From Phycisphaerae bacterium (GTDB taxonomy: Bacteria; Planctomycetota; Phycisphaerae; Sedimentisphaerales; Anaerobacaceae), in NCBI GenBank assembly GCA_030601745.1, contig JAUWBI010000008.1:1-64000 (forward strand): 64,000 nucleotides of DNA, read 5' to 3'. The stretch's first letter is position 1. Each line of letters opens with the position of its first letter. This document shows, piece after piece, positions 51,893 to 59,003 of this stretch. The notes under the pieces are model-generated. The model did not search any database and had not been told where the DNA came from. It saw only the letters and a list, made by a program, of their open reading frames with translations. The translations under genes and the position numbers were made by a program.

Positions 51893-52747
51893 ATGGACAC
51901 GAAGATAATAACGAAAGTTGCCTTTATCTTGTTGGCAATGCTCGGTAATTGCCGGGCTGGATGCTGTACAAAAAGTTCAGGCTTGCTGTATGAGAAAGAG
52001 GTAAAGCCCGACCCGGTTGATGCGGTCTTAAAACAATTAAACCAGAAGACCGCAGAGCTTAAATCCTACGAGGCCCGGATTGAATATCGATTCAGCCAGC
52101 CGCTGTTCGAATCAGAAACGCTAAGAAAGGGCGTTTTGTATTATGCAAGGTTCGACAACAAAAAATCGAAGCTGAGGATAAATTTTCAAACCCTTAAACA
52201 GGATGACGAAAAAGAACAAAAACACATCGAGCACTTTATCTTCGACGGCGTCTGGCTTACTCACATCGATTACCAAATCAAGACTGTTAGATGCCATCAG
52301 TTGGCCGAGCCGAACAAGCCGGTGGACGCCTTCGAGCTGGCCAGCAAGAATCTGCCGATAATCGGCTTCGCCAAAATAAAAGATTTGAAAAAACAGTTTG
52401 AAATAAAGCTGGTTGAGCCACAAAAAGAGCACACTTCTGTCATTCCCGCGAAAGCGGGAATCCAGCAGTTTATTCATCTGCATCTGAAAGTAAAACCCGG
52501 TTCGATTTATAAGGATGACTATACATACATCGACTTCTGGATTGATAAAAAATTAGGTCTGCCGACAAAAGTAGTTGCTGTCTCAACAGAACCGGAACAT
52601 CCGTTTGGGGATATTTCTGAGATAAAATTTCTCAAGCCCAAGCTCAATAAAAAGCTGGATAAGAAGGTCTTTGATTTTAAGATTCCCAGGGGCTTCGGCA
52701 AGCCGGAAATAATCCCGCTAAAGAAAAAGGAGCAAAGCGGAGAGTAG
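51893..52747 (+). CDS. LolA-like exported protein with a repeat insertion
   Basis: 284 residues from ATG 51893 (ribosome site AAGGAAGG); the longer ORF-track version overlaps the phosphatase gene. Signal peptide or lipoprotein start (FILLAMLGNCRAGCC). The body fits the LolA/LolB outer-membrane-lipoprotein-sorting fold (KSYEARIEYRFSQPLFES, VLYYARFDNKKSKLRINFQ, YTYIDFWIDKKLGLPTKVVAVS). Near residue 184 the peptide SVIPAKAGIQQ is encoded by a family A palindrome inserted between strands. A role in lipid or lipoprotein handling is inferred from fold alone. Confidence 0.72.
   Translation: MDTKIITKVAFILLAMLGNCRAGCCTKSSGLLYEKEVKPDPVDAVLKQLNQKTAELKSYEARIEYRFSQPLFESETLRKGVLYYARFDNKKSKLRINFQTLKQDDEKEQKHIEHFIFDGVWLTHIDYQIKTVRCHQLAEPNKPVDAFELASKNLPIIGFAKIKDLKKQFEIKLVEPQKEHTSVIPAKAGIQQFIHLHLKVKPGSIYKDDYTYIDFWIDKKLGLPTKVVAVSTEPEHPFGDISEIKFLKPKLNKKLDKKVFDFKIPRGFGKPEIIPLKKKEQSGE
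52439..52464. repeat. Family A palindrome inserted in the LolA-like gene
   Basis: GTCATTCCCGCGAAAGCGGG followed by AATCCA. Five of its six reading frames lack a stop, which helps explain how it can enter a gene without breaking it. Here it reads VIPAKAGIQ. Confidence 0.88.
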
Positions 52748-52762
52748 ACGCCAATACCTCTG

Positions 52763-52790
52763 TTGACAGGGGTATGTGGTATCGTATTAA
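52763..52790 (+). promoter_or_regulatory. Promoter of the DUF3800 gene
   Basis: TTGACA (52763-52768), a 16-base spacer and TATTAA (52785-52790), just upstream of the GTG at 52808. Confidence 0.6.
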
Positions 52791-52807
52791 AAAAGGATAC
52801 GCACACC

Positions 52808-53488
52808 GTGAGCAAGGACAGGGTTGACCACTACCTGTATATATTTTTGGACGAAGGCGGTAACTTTGATTTTTCCCGAAATGGGACGAGCCATTTCACG
52901 ATCACGTCAATTACTGTTACAAGGCCTTTCAATTTTGACACTTCTCTCGGTTTCCTAAAGTACGATCTCATCGAGGGAGGCCTTGATATAGAATACTTCC
53001 ATGCGAGTGAAGATAAACAAAAAGTTCGCGACTTAGCGTTCAAAATCATCGGGGAGAACCTACCCAATCTGCAGATTGACACGATAGTAGTTGATAAGAG
53101 GAAAACGAACCCTAACGTAAGGGACATAGCGAGGTTTTACCCGAAAATGCTCGGATACTTGCTGCAATATGTGTGTGAGGAAAGAAATCTTAAAGACTAT
53201 ACTGGAATCATTGTAATAACAGACATAATCCCGGTAGAAAGGAAACGCAGGGCTGTGGAAAAGGCAATAAAGACGACGCTCGCCCCAATCATGAAGGCAA
53301 CGAAAAAGCCGTATCAACTTTTGCATCATGACTCAAAGTCCTCCTTCGGTTTGCAGGTGGCAGACTACTGTAACTGGGCGATTTACCGAAAGTGGACGCG
53401 TGGTGACGAAAGAAGCTATGAACTCGTGAAGGATGGGATTAGGAGCGAGTTTGATATTTTCAAAACAGAAAGTACTTACTATTATTGA
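52808..53488 (+). CDS. DUF3800 domain protein
   Basis: 226 residues from GTG 52808, after a ribosome site AAAGGA; the ORF-track TTG lies inside the promoter. It has the DUF3800 hallmarks: YLYIFLDEGGNFDF at the N-terminus, HASEDKQKVRD, and the C-terminal LLHHDSKSSFGLQVADYCNWAIYRKW. The family has an RNase-H-like fold, is often found on mobile DNA, and its activity is unclear. Acidic residues in LDEGG and QVADY look intact. It is a lone gene with its own promoter and a structured element behind it, so it may be a recent arrival. Confidence 0.85.
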   Translation: MSKDRVDHYLYIFLDEGGNFDFSRNGTSHFTITSITVTRPFNFDTSLGFLKYDLIEGGLDIEYFHASEDKQKVRDLAFKIIGENLPNLQIDTIVVDKRKTNPNVRDIARFYPKMLGYLLQYVCEERNLKDYTGIIVITDIIPVERKRRAVEKAIKTTLAPIMKATKKPYQLLHHDSKSSFGLQVADYCNWAIYRKWTRGDERSYELVKDGIRSEFDIFKTESTYYY

Positions 53489-53503
53489 CTGGTAAAAAAG
53501 CAA

Positions 53504-53556
53504 CCGCCTTGACTACCCTTTCGGGAGAGTCCCTTGGACTCTTGTCATCAAGGCGG
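53504..53556. ncRNA. Three-way-junction element behind the DUF3800 gene
   Basis: The outer stem CCGCCTTGA (53504-53512) pairs with TCAAGGCGG (53548-53556), nine perfect pairs. Inside are two arms: CCC-TTTC-GGG (53516-53525) and AGAGTCC-CTT-GGACTCT (53526-53542). All pairs are perfect. No long T run follows, so it is not a plain terminator. It could be a regulatory RNA, an end structure of a mobile unit, or a transcript-stabilising element. Confidence 0.45.
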
Positions 53557-53719
53557 AATCTTTCAAACCAACCTAATAATAATATACGACAGATACGCTG
53601 GAAAAGTCAACAGAAAATAAAAATATCTTGAGAAAAATGGCCAAATAAGACTAATTAATGGAAAATACTTACCTAAACTTCCGTAGTCTGGAATAAAAGT
53701 AGCGTAGAAAGGGTTAAAA

Positions 53720-54196
53720 ATGGCGAAGGGAATAGTTATCTATTATTCAAGGACTGGCAATACAAAGGAAATGGCGGAGATTATAGCTAAGGCGATGAAT
53801 GAGGCCGATTTGCCGACCGAGTGCAAGTCGGTCGGCGATGTAAAAGCCGACGATGTGTTCGGCTATGATGCGATAGTTGTCGGCTCGCCGACGTACTACG
53901 GCCATATGGCTGGTCCGATAAAACAATTGTTCGACGATTTGGTCAGCAGGCACGGGCAGCTCGACGGCAAAATAGGGGCTGCATTTTCCAGTGCGGCAAA
54001 TATCGGCGGCGGCAATGAAACCACGATTATGGGCATAATAGAGGCAATGCTCATTAGCGGGATGGTCGTCCAGGGCGACCCGCAGGGCGACCATTACGGC
54101 CCCGTATCCATCGGTAAGCCCGATAAAAGGGTCAGGCAGCAGTGCGAACGCCGTGGCCGGAGAATCGCCGAGTTGACCAAAAAACTGGTGCCCTGA
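53720..54196 (+). CDS. Flavodoxin-fold NAD(P)H:quinone oxidoreductase-like protein
   Basis: 158 residues. FMN phosphate loop YYSRTGNTKEMA at 9-20; VVGSPTYYGHMAGPIKQLFDDL and AFSSAANIGGGNETT for the isoalloxazine ring. It is close in style to WrbA-like flavoproteins, about 40 residues shorter than WrbA. It carries electrons or reduces quinones in the cytoplasm. Ribosome site AAAGGG. A palindromic spacer follows. Confidence 0.87.
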   Translation: MAKGIVIYYSRTGNTKEMAEIIAKAMNEADLPTECKSVGDVKADDVFGYDAIVVGSPTYYGHMAGPIKQLFDDLVSRHGQLDGKIGAAFSSAANIGGGNETTIMGIIEAMLISGMVVQGDPQGDHYGPVSIGKPDKRVRQQCERRGRRIAELTKKLVP

Positions 54197-54402
54197 CAGG
54201 CCGCCTTCGGCTTCGCCTCAGAGCCTGCCCCGAGCTTGCCGAGGGGATGACAGTAGAAATCGCTCAGAATGGCAAAAAATAAATATTGATTTTTTTTGCA
54301 AAAAAGGCATTTTTCTTTGACAAAACGCTTGTGCACCGTTAAGTTTTTACCGATTTTAACCCACAAACAGCAATTTTAACCCCCAGAGTGGAGGACTACT
54401 CG

Positions 54403-54576
54403 ATGCAAGAGTACGAAGACCTTAAAGTATTGGTTGCTGAAATTGAAGGCGACATCAGCAAAGCCGAAGGCGGAAATAAGGCGGCAGGGACGCGGGTTCG
54501 CAAGCAAATGCAGAAAATCAAGCAGGCTGCTCAAGTTGTTCGCAACCGCGTTCTTGAAATCAGGTCAACCCAATAA
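54403..54576 (+). CDS. Histone-H1-like (Hc1-type) small DNA-binding protein
   Basis: 57 residues. The start at 54403 is preferred because GGAGG lies 8 bases upstream. It matches the short N-terminal domain of chlamydial Hc1-type H1-like proteins: MQEYEDLKVLVAEIEGDISK, then GGNKAAGTRVRKQMQKIKQA. The GNKxAGTRxRK line is diagnostic. It lacks the long Lys-rich tail of full Hc1. It probably binds DNA and helps compact the nucleoid, as suggested for planctomycete H1-like proteins. Confidence 0.78.
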   Translation: MQEYEDLKVLVAEIEGDISKAEGGNKAAGTRVRKQMQKIKQAAQVVRNRVLEIRSTQ

Positions 54577-54651
54577 ATTATCACAGGCGTTCGTAAGCGC
54601 TGAACGCTGTGCGTATTTCGGCTCGGTTGCGGCCGGCTAATTGGCTAACCG

Positions 54652-54708
54652 CGTTAGAAGTAAACAGCCGCTGTTTGTCCCGCTGATAGTGGGGGCTTCT
54701 AACGGGGC
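54652..54708. repeat. Family C palindrome upstream of the FabZ-like gene
   Basis: Outer arms CGTTAGAAG and CTTCTAACG, with a longer loop that holds AAACAGC-C-GCTGTTT and CCC...GGG hairpins. The frame stays open through the element into the FabZ-like gene, which is why the ORF track shows an N-terminal extension there. Confidence 0.75.
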
Positions 54709-54769
54709 TTACCGAGACCGGGCGGATAGCAGTGCCTCAAATGCGCAGAATGCTTCCCTATCGAGGTCA

Positions 54770-55261
54770 ATGATGCCACCGCCATTGTTGTTTGATTTAT
54801 CGAAAATAGACCTGACGGCAGAACCCATATTCGACAAAGAAGCGATTGGCAAAGCAAATCCCCAACGATTTGAGATGCAGCAGCTTGACGGCATCCTCTG
54901 GTACGATAAGGAAAAACTTCTTGTTCTGGCCTATAAGGATGTAACCGAGAACGAATTCTGGGTTCGCGGGCACATCCCCGGGCGGCCGTTGATGCCCGGC
55001 GTAATAATGGTCGAGGCGGCAGCTCAGCTTTCGTGCTTTTTTGTGAAGCTGATTTATGAGCTGAAGGGCTTTATCGGCTTTGCCGGTATAGGCTCAGCGA
55101 AGTTCCGCTCCATCGTTGAGCCGGGGCAAAGATTATATCTGCTTGGGCGTATTATAAAGTACAAGTGTCGCAAACACACCATCCATGTTACAACAAGTGT
55201 GCAAGGAATCGTTGACGGTACTATGGTATTTGAAGCGGTCATATCCGGTATGCAACTTTAA
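54770..55261 (+). CDS. FabZ-like 3-hydroxyacyl-ACP dehydratase
   Basis: 163 residues from ATG 54770 (GAGG just upstream); a second ATG follows at once. Hotdog fold with the active-site line HIPGRPLMPGVIMVEAAAQLSC: His and a downstream Glu do catalysis in FabZ. Earlier RFEMQQLDGILWYDKE and later RSIVEPGQRLYLLGRIIK fit. It would dehydrate 3-hydroxyacyl-ACP in fatty acid synthesis, though diverged copies can serve other lipid pathways. The 43-residue extension of the ORF track is repeat-encoded and doubtful. Confidence 0.82.
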   Translation: MMPPPLLFDLSKIDLTAEPIFDKEAIGKANPQRFEMQQLDGILWYDKEKLLVLAYKDVTENEFWVRGHIPGRPLMPGVIMVEAAAQLSCFFVKLIYELKGFIGFAGIGSAKFRSIVEPGQRLYLLGRIIKYKCRKHTIHVTTSVQGIVDGTMVFEAVISGMQL

Positions 55262-55305
55262 GCGTTCAGACGGCTGGAGGGTTCAGAATTTCAGTATTTA
55301 GCGAA

Positions 55306-55380
55306 TAGCCCCAAGGGGATTCGAACCCCTGTTGCCGGGTTGAAAACCCGGTGTCCTGGACCTACCTAGACGATGGGGCC
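55306..55380 (-). tRNA. trnE: tRNA-Glu (anticodon UUC)
   Basis: On the minus strand the sequence folds as a cloverleaf: acceptor GGCCCCA/TGGGGCT, D-arm region GTCTAGGTAGGTCCAGGAC, anticodon arm CCGGG-TTTTCAA-CCCGG with anticodon TTC, and T-arm AGGGG-TTCGAAT-CCCCT. The discriminator base is A and CCA is not encoded. Confidence 0.93.
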
Positions 55381-55493
55381 AACCAAAAAACCGCAAAAAT
55401 TAAAAATAAAAAATCAAAATTGTGGAGTTGCCGCTTTGCGGCAACGACTTCCTTAATTTTGCATTTTGATATTTGATTTTTGATATTATTTTT

Positions 55494-55667
55494 TTACTCC
55501 ATACTGATAGCTTCGACAGGGCAGGCGTCAACGCAAACGCCGCAATCGATGCAGGCGTCGATGTCAACCACCGCCTTGCCATCAACCATCTTGATTGCCT
55601 CGCTCGGGCATTCTTCCACACAGGATTCACAGCCATCGCATTTTTCCTCATCTACGATAGCCGGCAT
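55494..55667 (-). CDS. Small 2[4Fe-4S] ferredoxin (missed by the ORF track)
   Basis: 57 residues: starts MPAIVDEEKC and ends CPVEAISME. Two classical cluster motifs are complete: C10-x2-C13-x2-C16-x3-C20-P and C39-x2-C42-x2-C45-x3-C49-P. It carries electrons in the cytoplasm; the partner is not in the window. The start ATG has AAAGGG 8 bases upstream. It sits between the tRNA gene and the beta-helix genes on the same strand. Confidence 0.93.
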   Translation of the reverse strand: MPAIVDEEKCDGCESCVEECPSEAIKMVDGKAVVDIDACIDCGVCVDACPVEAISME

Positions 55668-55812
55668 TTACGCAACCCTTTCAAAAACAGCTCAAAACTT
55701 ACCGGTAAAAGACGAAATGTTACAAAATTATGATGATATTACAACCAATTTTTGAAGAAATTCTACCCGGGCCCGCAATCAAAGAATAATTCGACTTTCT
55801 GCCGGAACCGTG

Positions 55813-57360
55813 TCAAAAGCCGGTTTCGTAAGCGCCCAGGTCGGGTTTGCCGGTGCGGGCTTTGCCCTGAATGTCAGTACCCGGGGCACCTTCAGCCGTG
55901 CCGGCGTCTATACATGGTGAATCGGGCTGCAGATAATAATCAACCAGTCGGTAATTATCGCCCTTTGTGACATCTGCTCTTAGGTCGCCAACAACCTCTA
56001 CGGCTATAGCAGTGTTGGCCGTTATGAGGGCCTGTTTTCCGTGGGCGCTGCTTATCTGAATCAGCCAGCCGACCAGTTCATCCGGGATGAATGAGGCATT
56101 AGCATCGGCTAATACCGTGCGGTTTGTATTCGGGTCGTAACTCGGCGGCTCCGTCCAAGTTCCTGTTATGGCATCAGGACCATCCATAATAAAGAGCGGC
56201 TCCGCATCAACGTTACCCTCTCCCTGCCAGCCAGCTTGAATGTCGCTATAAATTATCAACGGTTCACAGGCCTTAGAATGCCGACGCGACTCTATCTCTT
56301 TAGGAGTGTTGTTCCATAGAACGCAGTTAGTGATCTTTGGTGCTCCGTTTGAATACTCTAATCCGCCGGCTCGTTTCCCTGCTGAATTACCGGCAATAGT
56401 GCAATTAGTAATTATCGGCGAAGGATCCCAGCATTGGATCCCTCCGCCATCTATAAGTGCTGAGTTGCCGCTTATGAGACAGTTGGTTAGTTTTATCGTC
56501 GAGCCTGGTTGTTGGCAGTGCAATCCACCGCCGCCACTCGCTGAGTTGCCGCTGATGGTACAGCCACTAAACAGAGGAGCAGAATCGTTGCAGTAGATAC
56601 CTCCCCCCAACTTATCGGCCAAGTTGCCACTGATAATACAGCCGGAAAATGTTGGAGAAGAACAGCCAGCGCACACGATTCCTCCGCCGTTTTGCTTAAT
56701 TGCCAGATTGCCGATGATTATGCAATCTGTTATCGTCGGCGAAGATTCACCGCAGCTGATCCCACCACCATTATAATTGGCGGAGTTGTCGGCTATTATA
56801 CAGTTGATGAGCGTGGCCGAGGAACGGTAAAATCTGATCCCGCCACCGAATGGGGACGAATTGCCTGTAATGATAGAGTCTATAATAATCGGAGAAGCGT
56901 CATTACAGTTAATGCCCCCGCCATGACCCCCTTCGGCGTTGCAGTGACTTATTATACAGTTCTGAATCTTGGGTGAAGACCGGTAGCAATATATGCCTCC
57001 TCCTCTCTGGTAGGCGTACCCATTGATAATTGTAAAGCCATCGAGGACGGAGTTGGAGCCTTCGCCGCTGTGGAAATAAAAACCTCGATGATATTGTCGT
57101 CTCTTGCCCTGGCAGTCGATGACGCAGTTTTCCGGGCCGTTTTCGCTGTACAAAGTAATAGCCTTGCCTTTGAAGTCGATATCCCGGTTGCCCGGGCCGG
57201 TATAAATTCCATCAGCGACAATAATGGTATCGCCTCTGGCTGCGGCATCAATCGCTGCCTGAATTGTCTTGAAGTGGTTCGGTATCAGTAAATCCTTTGC
57301 GACTACAGGGCCAGATGCAAGCAATATAGCTGCGAAAATTATTTTGATTTTAATTTTCAC
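55813..57360 (-). CDS. Exported right-handed beta-helix protein A
   Basis: 515 residues from GTG 57360; signal peptide ends near SGPVVAKD. N-terminal motif FKTIQAAIDAAARGDTIIVADGIYTG and the beta-helix body built of short turns (SGNSASGGGGLHCQ, CIISGNLADKLGGGIYCND). The C-terminus has the choice-of-anchor Q pattern (SPCIDAGTAEGAPGTDIQG, GAYETGF) and no dockerin or PEP-CTERM tail. It probably binds carbohydrate or acts as an adhesin. It is a close paralogue of the next gene. Confidence 0.85.
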   Translation of the reverse strand: MKIKIKIIFAAILLASGPVVAKDLLIPNHFKTIQAAIDAAARGDTIIVADGIYTGPGNRDIDFKGKAITLYSENGPENCVIDCQGKRRQYHRGFYFHSGEGSNSVLDGFTIINGYAYQRGGGIYCYRSSPKIQNCIISHCNAEGGHGGGINCNDASPIIIDSIITGNSSPFGGGIRFYRSSATLINCIIADNSANYNGGGISCGESSPTITDCIIIGNLAIKQNGGGIVCAGCSSPTFSGCIISGNLADKLGGGIYCNDSAPLFSGCTISGNSASGGGGLHCQQPGSTIKLTNCLISGNSALIDGGGIQCWDPSPIITNCTIAGNSAGKRAGGLEYSNGAPKITNCVLWNNTPKEIESRRHSKACEPLIIYSDIQAGWQGEGNVDAEPLFIMDGPDAITGTWTEPPSYDPNTNRTVLADANASFIPDELVGWLIQISSAHGKQALITANTAIAVEVVGDLRADVTKGDNYRLVDYYLQPDSPCIDAGTAEGAPGTDIQGKARTGKPDLGAYETGF

Positions 57361-57400
57361 TTCTTGCTCTTTCTAAAGTTTCTAAGTGCACAAGAAATCC

Positions 57401-58876
57401 TTAATCAGCCATTTCGTAGGCACCGATATCGGGCTTGTTACCGCCTCGCGGCTTCCCTTCAATATCTGTTTTGGAAGCATCTTTCGCTGTGCCGGCTTCA
57501 ATGCAGGGAGAGTCATTTTGGAGATGATAGTCAAGAAGACTGTACGAGTCTCCGGGTGTAACGTATTCTGAAACATCGCCGACAACCTCTATGCTGGTAG
57601 CGGTATTCGCCGTTATGAGATCCTGTCTTGCATTTTTAGCGCGAAAAGCAATCAGCCGACCAACGAGTTGGCCGGGCATAAACGAGCCATTTGTGTAGGA
57701 CAATGTTGTCCTGTTGGTGTTTGGGTCATAACTTAGCGCCCCTGTCCAGGTTCCGGTTATTTTATCAGGGCCGTCCATAACAAATAACGGGTCGGCGTCA
57801 ATATTTTCTTCGCCTTTCCAGCCGCCTTGAATATCGCTGCAGGTTACCTCAAGATAGCTACGCCTTGCCACAATTGCCTGGGGGAAGTTTCGCCAGATGA
57901 CGCAGTTTGTAAGTGAAAGGGTTGAGAAGTCGCAGTAGATCCCGCCGCCACCTCCATACGCCAGATTGTCGCTGTGGGCCTCGTCACCACTCCAGTTATC
58001 ACAGATGGTGCAGTTGGTAATCTTGGGCGAAGAACGGGAGCGACAGTTCAGTCCTCCGCCATATCTGGCTGAGTTTCCGCAGATTATGCAGTTACAGATT
58101 ATTGGTGAGGAGTTTTCACAGCCCAGTCCCCCACCAAAATGGCCAGATGAATTACCACTGATGAGGCAGTTTGTGATTTTTGGTGAACAATCAGCACATT
58201 GAATACCGCCAGCATCGTTTGCTTGGCAAATGTTGCCGCTGATGATGCAGTTGTTAATAATTGGTGAGGACAGAAAACACCATATCCCGCCCGCGCTCCA
58301 TCTGGATGAATTAGCAGCGATGACACAGCCGGTGACTTTTGGGGCTGTCGAACTTCGAAAGAAGAACAGCCCGCCGGCGCCGCTATGGGACGAATTATCG
58401 GTTATCGTGCAGTCGGAAATTGTTGGTGCGGAGTTCTCTGCGCAGTATATACCGCCAGTATGATATGCTGAATTGCGAAGGATGGTGCACCCAGCAATTG
58501 TTGGACAGGATTTATAACAATACACTCCGCCGCCATGTGTTGCATAGCCATTAGTGATAGTAAAGCCATCTAAAACGGAATTAGCGTCTTCGCTGCTGTG
58601 GAAGTAGAAGCCGCGGCCCTTACCCTCGCAGTCGATGATGCATTTTTCCGGGCCGGTCTCGCTCATAACGCTTATGGCTTTGCCCTTAAACTCAATATCA
58701 CGATTGCCATTGCCGGTGTACGTGCCATCGGCGACGATGACAGTATCGCCATCGCTTGTGGCATCAATCGCTGCCTGAATGGTCTTGTATTCGCTGGGCA
58801 CTAGTAAATCTTTTGCGGCCGCAGAGCCGACAACAATAAACAACGCCGCCAGACTGATTAGAACTGTCCTTTTCAC
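57401..58876 (-). CDS. Exported right-handed beta-helix protein B
   Basis: 491 residues from GTG 58876 with a TTAGGAGA ribosome site; signal peptide ends at GSAAAKD. Same plan as protein A: YKTIQAAIDATSDGDTVIVADGTYTG, repeated turns such as CIISGNICQANDAGGIQC, and a C-terminal SPCIEAGTAKDASKTDIEG ending GAYEMAD. The tandem pair arose by duplication and has diverged. It should be envelope-exposed; substrate unknown. Confidence 0.85.
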   Translation of the reverse strand: MKRTVLISLAALFIVVGSAAAKDLLVPSEYKTIQAAIDATSDGDTVIVADGTYTGNGNRDIEFKGKAISVMSETGPEKCIIDCEGKGRGFYFHSSEDANSVLDGFTITNGYATHGGGVYCYKSCPTIAGCTILRNSAYHTGGIYCAENSAPTISDCTITDNSSHSGAGGLFFFRSSTAPKVTGCVIAANSSRWSAGGIWCFLSSPIINNCIISGNICQANDAGGIQCADCSPKITNCLISGNSSGHFGGGLGCENSSPIICNCIICGNSARYGGGLNCRSRSSPKITNCTICDNWSGDEAHSDNLAYGGGGGIYCDFSTLSLTNCVIWRNFPQAIVARRSYLEVTCSDIQGGWKGEENIDADPLFVMDGPDKITGTWTGALSYDPNTNRTTLSYTNGSFMPGQLVGRLIAFRAKNARQDLITANTATSIEVVGDVSEYVTPGDSYSLLDYHLQNDSPCIEAGTAKDASKTDIEGKPRGGNKPDIGAYEMAD

Positions 58877-59003
58877 TTTTTAGTCTCTCCTAAAAAACGT
58901 CGCGACTCTTGCGCGGATCGACGTACACGAAAATTAACAAATGTTAGTGTAACAGGTGGGCGTTTAAAAAGAAAGGCCTAACGCTGTAAATTTTATGTAA
59001 ACT

